Counted from the stretch's first letter, positions 52,165 through 61,246 are shown. The stretch: 64,000 bases of DNA from Streptomyces sp. LUP47B (GCF_001746295.1 NZ_MJAH01000006.1:196751-260750); one strand, 5' to 3'. A program made the numbers and translations. Notes: generated from the sequence alone by a model not told the origin.

Positions 52165-53200
52165 TCACCCCACGCGCGGTGTGCAGGGCGGCGGTGGCCC
52201 AGGCGGTGACGAGAGCGACGTAGAGACCGGTGGCGAGCCAGTCGTAGACGACGAGGCCCGTGTGCCGGGCCAGCGCCTCGGCCCCCGTCACGCAGGTGCC
52301 GACCGGGAAGGTGAAGGCCCACCAGGTCATCGCGAACCGCATCCCGTGCCGGCGCGCACGGATGACATGCGCGGTGGCGAGTCCCAGCCACAGCAGCGCG
52401 AACCCCATGACGGGAACGCCGTACAGCACCGCGAGGACGCCGAAACCCTGGCTGTAGGGGGCCGCCACGACACCTGGGGCCACGTCCGCGAACTTGCCGA
52501 CGGCGGTGGTGGACTGGCCGAGCGGGCCGAGCACCAGGAAGAGGGTCGGGGTGAGGGTGAGGGGGAGCGGCCCGCCGGTGACGATCCGGGCGAAGACGAG
52601 CGGCAGCATGACCAGGGTCGCGAAAAGGCTGAGCCCGAACATCGTGAAGCAGGCGAGGAGCAGCGTCTCGCGCGGCTGACCGGCCGGGAGGTGGGGCACG
52701 AGGAGCGGCCCGAGCGCGGCGGACACCATGGGCGCGACGAGGGGGAGCAGCCACACCGGTGTGGCTTGCCGCGGGTCGGCTTTCTGCCGTACGGCCATGA
52801 GGTACGGCACGGTGATCGCGGCGGCGAGTCCCACGGCCGTACCCGCGGTGAACAGCACGGTGTCGAGGGCGACCGCGGCTGTCGTCCCGATCCAGTACCG
52901 GCCGACGGTGAGGGCACCGCCGCCGACGGCCAGCAGGGCCATGGCGAGGCAGCCGTAGAAGGGGGCCATGGCGGGGTCGAGGAGGTGGGCACGGGCCTGG
53001 TCGCGGTGGTGGCGCCAGTGCAGGGCGCGGGCGCAGAGGAGGGTGAGCAGCAGGGCGAGGGACAGGAGCCAGACGGCCGCGCAGATCGTGCGCAGGCCGG
53101 GGAGGTGCACGGGGAGCGCGGTGCCGGCGGTGGCGACGATCGCGGTGCCCATGACGGAGGCGTACCAGTTCGGCCCGAGGTGACGGACGGCGGTGACCAT
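52076..53200 (-). CDS. TDT-family transporter (TehA/Mae1/SLAC1-like)
   Basis: Membrane protein of 374 residues with about ten hydrophobic helices. Segments such as WYASVMGTAIVATAG and WWAFTFPVGTCVTGAEALAR are characteristic of the tellurite-resistance/dicarboxylate transporter family. Substrate probably an anion. It is divergent from the LysR gene, its likely regulator, and overlaps the neighbouring gene tail-to-tail. Confidence 0.9.
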   Translation of the reverse strand: MVTAVRHLGPNWYASVMGTAIVATAGTALPVHLPGLRTICAAVWLLSLALLLTLLCARALHWRHHRDQARAHLLDPAMAPFYGCLAMALLAVGGGALTVGRYWIGTTAAVALDTVLFTAGTAVGLAAAITVPYLMAVRQKADPRQATPVWLLPLVAPMVSAALGPLLVPHLPAGQPRETLLLACFTMFGLSLFATLVMLPLVFARIVTGGPLPLTLTPTLFLVLGPLGQSTTAVGKFADVAPGVVAAPYSQGFGVLAVLYGVPVMGFALLWLGLATAHVIRARRHGMRFAMTWWAFTFPVGTCVTGAEALARHTGLVVYDWLATGLYVALVTAWATAALHTARGVINGALLAGPRPAPVAPLPVRVRTTSGAVR

Positions 53201-53248
53201 GTCTCCACGGTGTCGTGCGGGATGGGCCGCGACCAGGGAGTATGGCTC

Positions 53249-53273
53249 TATGAGGGCATAAGCTGTCTTTATG
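53249..53273. promoter_or_regulatory. Overlapping inverted repeats between TDT transporter and LysR gene
   Basis: TATG-AGGG-CATA (53249-53260) overlaps CATAA-N7-TTATG (53257-53273), the latter including the LysR ATG. The arrangement fits LysR binding and autoregulation in a 70-bp divergent region. Confidence 0.55.
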
Positions 53274-54197
53274 AGCGGTGTGGATCAGCAAGGAGCGGCG
53301 GTGGGCGGCGGGCTGGCCCACCGGGTGCCGGATCTCGGGGCGCTGGAGCTGCTGCTGGCCGTGGCACGCCTCGGGAGCCTCGGCGGGGCGGCGCGGGAGG
53401 TCGGCATCACCCAGCCGGCGGCGAGCAGCCGTATCCGCTCGATGGAACGGCAGCTGGGAGTGGCCCTGGTCGACCGCTCGCCTCGCGGCTCCAGGCTCAC
53501 GGACGCCGGGGCCCTGGTGACGGACTGGGCGCGGCGGATCGTGGCGGCGGCGGAGGCCTTCGACGCGGGGGCGCAGGCGCTGCGGGTCCGGCGCGACTCC
53601 CGGCTGCGGGTGGCGGCGAGCATGACGATCGCGGAGTATCTGCTGCCGGGGTGGCTGCTGGCGCTGCGTGCCGGGCGGCCGGACACGGCGGTGTCGCTGC
53701 ACGCGGGCAACTCGGCGACGGTGGCGGAGCGGTTGCTGTCGGACGAGGCGGACCTGGGCTTCGTGGAGGGGCTGACGGTCCCGGCCGGCCTCGACTCGGT
53801 GGTGATAGCCCACGACCACCTCATCGTGGTGACCGCCCCGGGACATGCGTGGGCCCGTCGCCGACGCCCACTGGCCGCCACCGAACTGGCGACGACACCG
53901 CTGATCCTCCGCGAGAAGGGCTCGGGCACCCGGCAGGTGCTGGACGCGGCCCTGGGCGGCCTGGCCCGCCCGCTGATCGAGCTCTCCTCCACCACGGCGG
54001 TGAAGGCGGCGGTGGTGGGCGGGGCGGGTCCGGCGGTCCTGAGCGAGCTGGCGGTGGGCGAGGAGCTGACGACGCGCCGCCTGGTCCGGGTGCCGGTGGA
54101 GGGGGTGTCGCTGGCGCGGGACCTGCGGGCGGTGTGGCCCACGGGGCACCGCCCGGTGGGCCCGGCGAGGGACCTGCTGTCGCTGACGCGGGCGTAG
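53271..54197 (+). CDS. LysR-family transcriptional regulator
   Basis: Regulator of 308 residues. The winged HTH (about 20-80) includes LGSLGGAAREVGITQPAASSRIRSMERQLGVAL, followed by the LysR substrate domain. ATG at 53271; the unusually short divergent spacer to the TDT gene points to joint control. Inducer unknown. Confidence 0.92.
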   Translation: MSGVDQQGAAVGGGLAHRVPDLGALELLLAVARLGSLGGAAREVGITQPAASSRIRSMERQLGVALVDRSPRGSRLTDAGALVTDWARRIVAAAEAFDAGAQALRVRRDSRLRVAASMTIAEYLLPGWLLALRAGRPDTAVSLHAGNSATVAERLLSDEADLGFVEGLTVPAGLDSVVIAHDHLIVVTAPGHAWARRRRPLAATELATTPLILREKGSGTRQVLDAALGGLARPLIELSSTTAVKAAVVGGAGPAVLSELAVGEELTTRRLVRVPVEGVSLARDLRAVWPTGHRPVGPARDLLSLTRA

Positions 54198-54211
54198 GAC
54201 GGTTCCTCGCG

Positions 54212-54364
54212 GGGGCGAAAGCCCTGGCGGTCGGCACGGTCGAAAACCCTTGGTGGGTCGGCACGGTCGAAAACCCTTGGTGGGTCGGCACGGTCGAAAA
54301 CCCTTGGCGGGTCGGCACAGTCGAAAACCCTGGCGGGTCCGCACGGTCGAAAACCCTTGGCGAG
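54212..54364. repeat. 27-bp tandem repeats, five units plus a partial
   Basis: Units begin at 54231, 54258, 54285, 54312 (26 bp) and 54338, with core GGCACGGTCGAAAACCCTTGG; a degenerate partial unit lies at 54212-54230. They lie between the LysR stop and the phosphotransferase start. Confidence 0.93.
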
Positions 54365-54385
54365 TCACCGGAGCGGACCCGCACC

Positions 54386-55357
54386 ATGAACCCCATGACC
54401 GCCACCGCCCCACCCGCCACCGGCGTCCGCACCCCCTGGGAGGACCTCCCCGAGGCCGTGCGCGACGCCGTCGCGGACGTGCTCGGCGAACGGGTCACCC
54501 GCGCCACCACCCAACCCGGCGGATTCTCCCCGGGCGCCGCCACCCGCGTCCGCACCGCCACCGGTCACCGGGCCTTCGTCAAGGCCGTCAGCGGCGAGAC
54601 CAACCGCGAGAGCCCGGAACTGCACCGCACCGAGGCACGGAACGCCGCCGCGCTCCCCGTCACGGTCCCGGCGCCCCGCTTGCTCGGCACCTACGACGAC
54701 GGCACCTGGGTGGCCCTCGTGTACGAGGACGTCCCCGGCCGCCAGCCCCATGTTCCGTGGCAGACGGCCGAGCTGGCACGCGTCCTGGACGCGGTCGCGG
54801 AACTGAGCCGCACCCTCACCCCCTCCCCGCTCGACGCCCCACCCGCCGCCACGGCCCTCGCGCGCACCTTCGACGGCTGGCAGCGACTCCTGGACGATGA
54901 GCACGAGGGCCTCGCGGAACACCTCGGCCCCTGGACCGCCACCCAGCTGCCCCGCCTCGCCGAACTCGCCGCCCCCTGGCCCGAGGCCGTCACCGGCGAC
55001 ACCCTCGCCCACGCGGACCTGCGGGCGGACAACATCCTGCTCACCGACGCCGGCCGGACCGCGTTCGTCGACTGGCCGCACGCCCTGCGTGCCACTGCCT
55101 GGTTCGACCTGCTGGTGATGCTGCCGTGCGTCCGCGCCCAGGGCGGCCCGGACCTGGAGGAGCTGTTCACGGCACATCCGCTGGGCGCGGCCGCCGACCC
55201 GGACGCCGTCACCGCCGCCCTCGCGGCTCTGACGGGCTACTTCCTCTACCACTCCCTGCTGCCCGCGCCGCCCGGCATTCCCACCCTCCGGGCCTTCCAG
55301 CGGGCACAGGGCGACGCGGCCCTGGCCTGGCTCCGGAGGCGGCTCACCGGGCGCTAG
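54386..55357 (+). CDS. Aminoglycoside phosphotransferase (APH)-family protein
   Basis: APH/choline-kinase-like enzyme of 323 residues. The catalytic loop HADLRADNILL (about 210-220) and the metal Asp of FVDWPHA are intact; FVKAVSG is the ATP-binding lysine strand. Substrate unknown; not necessarily resistance. Start at 54386 or 54395. The frame upstream through the 27-bp repeats encodes VGTVENPWW units but lacks a start with a ribosome-binding site. Confidence 0.88.
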   Translation: MNPMTATAPPATGVRTPWEDLPEAVRDAVADVLGERVTRATTQPGGFSPGAATRVRTATGHRAFVKAVSGETNRESPELHRTEARNAAALPVTVPAPRLLGTYDDGTWVALVYEDVPGRQPHVPWQTAELARVLDAVAELSRTLTPSPLDAPPAATALARTFDGWQRLLDDEHEGLAEHLGPWTATQLPRLAELAAPWPEAVTGDTLAHADLRADNILLTDAGRTAFVDWPHALRATAWFDLLVMLPCVRAQGGPDLEELFTAHPLGAAADPDAVTAALAALTGYFLYHSLLPAPPGIPTLRAFQRAQGDAALAWLRRRLTGR

Positions 55358-56033
55358 CAGCCGCCACCAGCCCCCGCATCACCCGCAGGTCCGTGCCCAT
55401 TTCCGGGTGCCACTGGACGCCCAGCACCCAGGGCGGGCCGGGGAGTTCGACGGCCTCCACCGTGCCGTCCGACGCGTGCGCCGACGCCAGGAGGCCTTCC
55501 CCGAGGCGGTCCACCGCCTGGTGGTGAAAGGTCGGCACGGAGGTCTCCTCCGGGGCGAGATCGCCGTACACCGTGCCCGGCACCGGCTTGACCGGGTGAT
55601 GGCCGAAGACGCCCGGCACCTCCGCGTGGCCGTCGATGTGCTGGACGAGGGTGCCGCCGAGAGCGACGTTCAGCAGTTGCATGCCGCGGCAGATGCCCAG
55701 GAGGGGGACGCCGGCCGCCAGCGCCGCCCGGATCAGGGCCAGTTCCCAGGTGTCCCGGGCGCGCGCGGGCGGGCCCGTGCGGGGGTCGGGGGCGGCGCCG
55801 TAATGGACCGGCTCGACGTCCGGCCCGCCCGCGACGACCAGACCGTCCAGGCGGGCCACCGTCGCGGCCGCGTGCTCCGGGGCGTCCGGCGGGAGCATCG
55901 CGGCGAGACCGCCCGCGCGTTGGACGAGCCGCGGATAGCCCGCCGGCAGCAGGGCCGCCTCCAGCTCCCAGACACCCCAGCGCGCGCGGGCCTCCAGATA
56001 CGTGCTGACACCGATCAGCGGTCGTACGGTCAC
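55344..56033 (-). CDS. Gamma-glutamyl-amine hydrolase, class I amidotransferase (PuuD-like)
   Basis: Peptidase C26 enzyme of 229 residues. The nucleophile Cys is in GICRGMQLLN (about 109-118) and the His-Glu pair in GVQWHPE. GGGAGG lies five bases before the GTG at 56033. With the glnA4-type ligase, dehydrogenases and FadR-like gene next door it should release glutamate from a gamma-glutamyl intermediate. It overlaps the phosphotransferase gene end by 14 bp. Confidence 0.9.
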   Translation of the reverse strand: MTVRPLIGVSTYLEARARWGVWELEAALLPAGYPRLVQRAGGLAAMLPPDAPEHAAATVARLDGLVVAGGPDVEPVHYGAAPDPRTGPPARARDTWELALIRAALAAGVPLLGICRGMQLLNVALGGTLVQHIDGHAEVPGVFGHHPVKPVPGTVYGDLAPEETSVPTFHHQAVDRLGEGLLASAHASDGTVEAVELPGPPWVLGVQWHPEMGTDLRVMRGLVAAASAR

Positions 56034-56100
56034 ACGGCCCTCCCAGACTCGCAATGGCCCACGTGCATACCTTTGCGCCTGGTGGTGCCGAGAATCAAGG

Positions 56101-56838
56101 TCACGCCAGGAAACCGCGCAGCAGCGCCGCCGTCCCCGCGCAGTGCTCCCGCATCATCTCCCGGGCCCCGTCGGCGTCCCCGTCCAGCACCGCCTCCACC
56201 AGCGCCGCGTGCTGCCGCTGGGAGTGCTCCAGGTTGCGGACCAGCAGCGGGATGCAGTCCAGGAGGTCGTTCACCGAGGCGCGTACCGCCGCGTACTGGG
56301 CGGTCAGCGTGGGCGAGCCGCACAGTTCCGCCAGCGTCAGGTGCAGCAGCGTGTCCAGACGCCGGTAGTCCGCCAGCGGGGCCTCCTGGGTGGCCGCCAG
56401 GGCCTCGCGCAGCCGCTGCGCCTGCAGCTCCGTGAGGCCGTGCGTCGCGCACAGACCCGCCGCGCCCACCTCCAGCACCTCCCGGAAGCGCAGCACGTCC
56501 TCGAGGTCCGCCTCGGCGATCCGGCGCCGCAGCTCCTCCTCGCCGACCGCGTCCTGCGCCCGGGGCAGGACGAACGTGCCGCCGTACCGCCCGCGCCGCG
56601 ACTCCACCAGCCCCTGGTCCTGGAGCACCTTCAGCACCTCGCGCAGTGTCACCCGGCTGATCCCGAGCCGCTCCGCGAGCTCCCGCTCGGCCGGCAGCCG
56701 CCCGCCCCCCGGTACCAGGCCGAGCCGCACGACCTGAAGGATCTGCTCCAGCGCCTCCTCGAAGCCGTTGCCCGCCCTGACCGGCCGCAGCACCGGCGTC
56801 AACCGGTCGTCCGGGCCGCCGTCAGCGTCCACCGACAT
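56101..56838 (-). CDS. FadR/GntR-family regulator of the gamma-glutamylation cluster
   Basis: FCD-domain GntR regulator of 245 residues. HTH: LPAERELAERLGISRVTLREVLKVLQDQGLV (about 48-78); the FCD effector domain follows, with metal-binding His positions in HLTLAELCG and the later EHCAGTAALL. ATG at 56838 has GGAAGGGGG upstream. It is divergent from the ligase gene, and is the likely sensor of the amine. Confidence 0.91.
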   Translation of the reverse strand: MSVDADGGPDDRLTPVLRPVRAGNGFEEALEQILQVVRLGLVPGGGRLPAERELAERLGISRVTLREVLKVLQDQGLVESRRGRYGGTFVLPRAQDAVGEEELRRRIAEADLEDVLRFREVLEVGAAGLCATHGLTELQAQRLREALAATQEAPLADYRRLDTLLHLTLAELCGSPTLTAQYAAVRASVNDLLDCIPLLVRNLEHSQRQHAALVEAVLDGDADGAREMMREHCAGTAALLRGFLA

Positions 56839-56858
56839 ATGGCCGAGCCCCCTTCCCA

Positions 56859-56877
56859 AGCAATGGTTCAGAGCAAT
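56859..56877. promoter_or_regulatory. Short direct repeats between regulator and ligase gene
   Basis: AGCAAT at 56859-56864 and 56872-56877, 13 bp apart, in the 95-bp divergent spacer. Weak candidate operator. Confidence 0.3.
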
Positions 56878-56933
56878 ACCTTATGGCTCCCGGCCCGGTC
56901 GGAAAAACGCGCAGCAGCCGAAGGAGCTCTCCC

Positions 56934-58292
56934 GTGGCAGACCGCACACCCCCGCTCGGCGTCGAGGAGCTGCACGCCCTCGTCGCGAGCGGTGAGATCG
57001 ACACCGTCGTCCTGGCCTTCCCCGACATGCAGGGCCGGCTCCAGGGCAAGCGGTTCGCCGCCCGCTTCTTCCTCGACGAGGTACTCCACCACGGCACCGA
57101 GGGCTGCAACTACCTCCTCGCCGTCGACACCGAGATGAACACCGTCGACGGCTACGCGATGTCGTCCTGGGACCGGGGTTACGGCGACTTCGCCATGCGC
57201 CCCGACCTGAGCACCCTGCGCCGCGTGCCGTGGAACGCCGGTACGGCCATGCTGGTCGCCGATCTCGCCTGGGAGGACGGTTCCCCGGTGGTCGCCGCGC
57301 CCCGCCAGATCCTGCGCCGCCAGCTGGAGCGGCTCGCCGAGCTCGGCTACACCGCCCAGGTCGGCACCGAGCTGGAGTTCATCGTCTTCAAGGACACCTA
57401 CGAGCAGGCCTGGGACGCCAACTACCGCGGGCTGACCCCGGCGAACCAGTACAACATCGACTACTCGGTGCTGGGCACGGGACGCATCGAGCCCCTGCTC
57501 CGCCGTATCCGCAACGAAATGGCGGCCGCCGGGCTCACCGTCGAGTCCGCCAAGGGCGAGTGCAACCCCGGCCAGCACGAGATCGCCTTCCGCTACGACG
57601 AGGCCGTCGTCACCTGCGACCAACACGCGATCTACAAGACCGGTGCCAAGGAGATCGCCGCCCAGGAGGGCGTGTCGCTGACCTTCATGGCCAAGTACAA
57701 CGAGCGCGAGGGCAACTCCTGCCACATCCACCTCTCGCTCGCCGACGCCGCAGGCAACAACGCGATGGCCGGCCCGGACGGGATGTCGGACGTGATGCGG
57801 TACTTCCTCGCGGGGCAGCTGGCGGCCCTCAGGGACTTCTCGCTCCTCTACGCCCCCAACATCAACTCCTACAAGCGGTTCCAGCCGGGCTCCTTCGCCC
57901 CCACGGCGGTGGCGTGGGGCCACGACAACCGCACCTGCGCCCTGCGGGTCGTGGGCCACGGCCGCTCCCTGCGCTTCGAGAACCGGCTGCCCGGCGGTGA
58001 CGTCAACCCGTACCTCGCGGTCGCCGGGCTGGTAGCGGCGGGGCTGTACGGCATCGAGCAGAAGCTGGAGCTGCCGGACGCCTGTACCGGCAACGCCTAC
58101 ACCGCCGAGTACGCGCACGTCCCCACCACCCTGCGCGAGGCCGCCGAGCTGTGGGAGAACAGCCCGATCGCCAAGGCCGCCTTCGGCGACGAAGTCGTCG
58201 CGCACTACCGCAACATGGCCCGCGTCGAGCTCGAAGCCTTCGACGCGGCGGTCACCGACTGGGAGCTGCGCCGCTCCTTCGAACGTCTGTGA
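56934..58292 (+). CDS. glnA4: Glutamine-synthetase-like gamma-glutamylamide synthetase, GlnA4 type
   Basis: Ligase of 452 residues. GS-family motifs: KGECNPGQHEIAFRYDEAV (metal Glu and ammonia-site region), GNSCHIHLSL, and the C-terminal ENRLPGGDVNPYLAVAGLVAAGLYG. The adenylylation loop of GlnA is missing. Position and neighbours match the S. coelicolor glnA4 locus as remembered, where the enzyme gamma-glutamylates ethanolamine; polyamines are the alternative. The GTG at 56934 has AAGGAGC seven bases upstream. The next gene follows directly. Confidence 0.9.
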   Translation: MADRTPPLGVEELHALVASGEIDTVVLAFPDMQGRLQGKRFAARFFLDEVLHHGTEGCNYLLAVDTEMNTVDGYAMSSWDRGYGDFAMRPDLSTLRRVPWNAGTAMLVADLAWEDGSPVVAAPRQILRRQLERLAELGYTAQVGTELEFIVFKDTYEQAWDANYRGLTPANQYNIDYSVLGTGRIEPLLRRIRNEMAAAGLTVESAKGECNPGQHEIAFRYDEAVVTCDQHAIYKTGAKEIAAQEGVSLTFMAKYNEREGNSCHIHLSLADAAGNNAMAGPDGMSDVMRYFLAGQLAALRDFSLLYAPNINSYKRFQPGSFAPTAVAWGHDNRTCALRVVGHGRSLRFENRLPGGDVNPYLAVAGLVAAGLYGIEQKLELPDACTGNAYTAEYAHVPTTLREAAELWENSPIAKAAFGDEVVAHYRNMARVELEAFDAAVTDWELRRSFERL

Positions 58293-58303
58293 GAGGTACT
58301 TCG

Positions 58304-59686
58304 TTGTCCCCGTCGTCATACGAGCATGAACTGACCGTCCTCAACCCGGCCACCGAGGAGGTCGTCGCCACCGTCCCCTCCGCCACCGCGGCCGACGTGG
58401 ACGCGGCCGTCGCCAGGGCCGCCAAGGCGCAGGCGAAGTGGGCCGCGCTGGCGCCCGCCGACCGGGCCCGGCTGCTGCGCCGGTTCGCCGACGTCGTCGA
58501 CCAGCACGTCGAGGAACTGGCCCGGCTGGAGGTCCGCGAGGCCGGCCACCTCCTCGGCAACGCCCGCTGGGAGGCGGGCAACGTCCGCGATCTGCTGGCC
58601 TACGCGGCCGGGGGAGTGGAACGGCTGAACGGCCACCAGATCCCGGTCCCCGGCGGACTCGACGTCACGATCCTCGAACCGCTCGGTGTCGTCGGGGTCA
58701 TCGCGCCCTGGAACTTCCCCATGCCCATCGCGGCCTGGGGTACGGCCCCCGCGCTCGCCGCCGGCAACGCCGTCGTCCTCAAGCCCGCCGAGACAACCCC
58801 GCTCACCGCCCTGCGGCTCGCCGAACTCGCCCTGGAGGCAGGGCTCCCGGAGGGCCTGTTCCAGGTGCTGCCGGGCCACGGCCCGGTCGCCGGCACCGCC
58901 CTCGTCGAGCACCCCGGCGTCGCGAAGATCGTGTTCACCGGCTCCACCGGCACCGGCCGTGCCGTCATGGAGCGCTGCGCCCGCCAGGTCAAGCCGGTCA
59001 CCCTCGAACTGGGCGGCAAGAGCCCCAACATCGTCTTCGCGGACGCGGATCTGCGCACCGCCGTCGACCCCTTCTCCTTCCTCGACAACTCCGGCCAGGA
59101 CTGCTGCGCCCGCACCCGGATCCTGGTCCAGGAGTCGGTCTACGACGAGGTCCGCGAACTGCTCGCCGACGCCGTGAACGCCGTGGTCGTGGGCGACCCC
59201 GCCGACGAGAAGACCCAGATGGGCCCGCTGATCTCCCGCCGGCAGCTGGACCGGGTACGGGCACTGGTCCCCGCCGACGCCCCCGGCCTGCGCGGCAGCG
59301 CGCCCGACGGGCCCGGCTTCTGGTTCGCGCCGACCGTCCTCACCGGCGAGGCGCCCGACTCCGAGGCCGCCCGCGAGGAGATCTTCGGCCCGGTCGCCGT
59401 CCTGCTGCCCTTCACGGACGAGGAGGACGCGATCCGGCTCGCCAACGACACCCCGTACGGCCTCTCCGGCTCCCTGTGGACCCGCGACATCGGCCGTGCC
59501 CTGCGCCTCTCCCGAGCCGTCAAGGCGGGCAACCTGTCCGTCAACTCCCACTCCAGCGTCCGCTACTGGACCCCCTTCGGCGGCTACAAGCAGTCCGGAC
59601 TCGGCCGCGAGCTCGGCCCGGACGCCCTGACCGCCTTCACCGAAACCAAGAACGTCTTCATCAGCACGGAGGGCCCCGCACAGTGA
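58304..59686 (+). CDS. Aldehyde dehydrogenase of the gamma-glutamylation pathway
   Basis: NAD(P)-dependent ALDH of 460 residues. Active-site Glu is in LELGGKSPN and Cys in NSGQDCCARTRI; the cofactor motif FTGSTGTGRAV is present. TTG at 58304 has GAGAGG six bases upstream; a GTG overlapping the ligase stop (58289) is an alternative. It would oxidise the aldehyde of the gamma-glutamyl intermediate. Its stop overlaps the SDR start. Confidence 0.91.
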   Translation: MSPSSYEHELTVLNPATEEVVATVPSATAADVDAAVARAAKAQAKWAALAPADRARLLRRFADVVDQHVEELARLEVREAGHLLGNARWEAGNVRDLLAYAAGGVERLNGHQIPVPGGLDVTILEPLGVVGVIAPWNFPMPIAAWGTAPALAAGNAVVLKPAETTPLTALRLAELALEAGLPEGLFQVLPGHGPVAGTALVEHPGVAKIVFTGSTGTGRAVMERCARQVKPVTLELGGKSPNIVFADADLRTAVDPFSFLDNSGQDCCARTRILVQESVYDEVRELLADAVNAVVVGDPADEKTQMGPLISRRQLDRVRALVPADAPGLRGSAPDGPGFWFAPTVLTGEAPDSEAAREEIFGPVAVLLPFTDEEDAIRLANDTPYGLSGSLWTRDIGRALRLSRAVKAGNLSVNSHSSVRYWTPFGGYKQSGLGRELGPDALTAFTETKNVFISTEGPAQ

Positions 59687-60465
59687 CCGATCAGATCGTG
59701 TGCCGTCGTCTCGTCGGCCGCACCGCCGTCATCACCGGAGCCGGCAGCGGCATCGGTCTCGCCACCGCCCGCCGGCTCGCCTCCGAGGGCGCCCACGTCG
59801 TCTGCGCCGACGTCGACGAGGCCCGCGGCAAGGCCGCCGCGGACGAGGTCGGCGGGCTCTTCGTCAAGGTCGACGTGACCGACCCGGAGCAGGTCGAGGC
59901 CCTGTTCAAGACGGCGTACGACACCTACGGCAGCGTCGACGTCGCCTTCAACAACGCGGGCATCTCGCCGCCCGACGACGACTCCATCCTGGAGACAGGT
60001 CTCGAGGCGTGGAAGCGCGTCCAGGAGGTCAACCTGACCTCCGTCTACCTGTGCTGCAAGGCGGCGATCCCCTACATGCGGCGCCAGGGCAAGGGTTCCA
60101 TCATCAACACGGCGTCCTTCGTGGCCCGGATGGGCGCGGCGACCTCGCAGATCTCGTACACCGCCTCCAAGGGCGGCGTGCTCGCCATGTCCCGCGAACT
60201 GGGCGTGCAGTTCGCGAAGGAGGGCATCCGCGTGAACGCCCTCTGCCCGGGCCCGGTCAACACCCCGCTGCTCCAGGAGCTGTTCGCCAAGGACCCCGAG
60301 CGGGCCGCGCGCCGGCTCGTGCACATCCCGGTCGGCCGGTTCGCCGAGGCCGAGGAGATCGCCGCCGCCGTCGCCTTCCTGGCCAGCGACGACTCCTCCT
60401 TCGTCAACGCCAGCGACTTCCTCGTCGACGGCGGCATCTCGGGGGCGTACGTCACACCGCTGTAG
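59683..60465 (+). CDS. Short-chain dehydrogenase/reductase
   Basis: Classical SDR of 260 residues. Cofactor motif TGAGSGIG (about 18-25), NNAG (about 92-95), and Ser-Tyr-Lys with YTASKGG. The start overlaps the ALDH stop (GTGA). An alcohol dehydrogenase step is what gamma-glutamylethanolamide would need before the ALDH, so it fits the pathway. Confidence 0.92.
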   Translation: MTDQIVCRRLVGRTAVITGAGSGIGLATARRLASEGAHVVCADVDEARGKAAADEVGGLFVKVDVTDPEQVEALFKTAYDTYGSVDVAFNNAGISPPDDDSILETGLEAWKRVQEVNLTSVYLCCKAAIPYMRRQGKGSIINTASFVARMGAATSQISYTASKGGVLAMSRELGVQFAKEGIRVNALCPGPVNTPLLQELFAKDPERAARRLVHIPVGRFAEAEEIAAAVAFLASDDSSFVNASDFLVDGGISGAYVTPL

Positions 60466-60479
60466 GTCTCGCCCTACAG
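60460..60479 (+). terminator. Small hairpin at the SDR stop
   Basis: CTGTAGG (60460-60466, containing the stop codon) pairs with CCTACAG (60473-60479). Confidence 0.4.
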
Positions 60480-60486
60480 TGCCCCC

Positions 60487-61245
60487 ATGAGCAGGACGCT
60501 CCCGCCCGGCTGGTACCCGGACCCCGACGCTCCGCACCTGGAGCGCTGGTGGGACGGGACGGCCTGGACGGACCACCGGCGCGCCCCGGAGGGCCCCGGC
60601 CCGCCACGGCCGGCCGGCGGGGCCTCCGGGCGCGCGAAGGCCGTGGCCCTGACCGCCTCGGGGGTCGTCCTCGTCGCCGCGATCGTCAGCGGGGCGTTCG
60701 CGCTCGCGCGGGGCGACGGGGACGACGTCGTGGCGGACTCCGCACCGACGCCTGCGACGCCCCCGCCCTCCACTGCCTCTCCGGCCCCGTCCCGACTGGT
60801 CGACGAACTCGACGGGATCAGCCTGCCGTTGCCCGACGGCTGGGTCCCGGCGAAGTACGTCACAAGCGACAACGTCGTGATGACCACCGACGGCGGCCGG
60901 GTCTTCACCCGCACCCTGCCCGCGAACCCCGGGGCGTCCCCGGCGTCCCTCGCGAAGAAGGACATACCGCAGGCCGCCGACAGTGCCTACGGCGGAATCC
61001 GCAGCCACCGGGTCGTCGGATCGGAGCGCGTCGCCGTCGCCGGATGCGCCGGATACCTGGTGCGCTGGCGGGTGAGGACGGCCCAGGGACCCGATGGTTA
61101 CGTCCAGTCGCTGGCCTTCACCCCGGCCCCCGGCGGGCCCCCGGACGCGGTCGTCGTCCGCTTCGCCTTCGACGCCGGTCCCGACGGGCCGCCGCTCGCC
61201 GACATGGACCGGATCACCGACGGGATCCGGTCGGTCCGCCGTTGA
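60487..61245 (+). CDS. DUF2510 membrane-anchored protein
   Basis: A 252-residue protein. The N-terminal DUF2510 (PPGWYPDPDAPHLERWWDGTAWTDH) is followed by one membrane helix (about 51-75), a Pro/Ser/Thr linker, and an extracytoplasmic domain. DUF2510 is common in actinobacterial envelope proteins, function unclear. TACAGT six bases before the ATG suggests a leaderless promoter. Confidence 0.88.
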   Translation: MSRTLPPGWYPDPDAPHLERWWDGTAWTDHRRAPEGPGPPRPAGGASGRAKAVALTASGVVLVAAIVSGAFALARGDGDDVVADSAPTPATPPPSTASPAPSRLVDELDGISLPLPDGWVPAKYVTSDNVVMTTDGGRVFTRTLPANPGASPASLAKKDIPQAADSAYGGIRSHRVVGSERVAVAGCAGYLVRWRVRTAQGPDGYVQSLAFTPAPGGPPDAVVVRFAFDAGPDGPPLADMDRITDGIRSVRR

Positions 61246-61246
61246 C

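Noticed and set aside
54212..54364. CRISPR-like array
   Set aside because: Repeats are head-to-tail without unique spacers.
52181..54385. A 1058-residue fusion running into the phosphotransferase
   Set aside because: The first part is antisense to the TDT transporter and out of frame over LysR; only the part after 54386 has family motifs.
54386..55357. Antibiotic resistance gene
   Set aside because: The APH fold is clear, but no subclass motif ties it to a drug; many such kinases act on other substrates.
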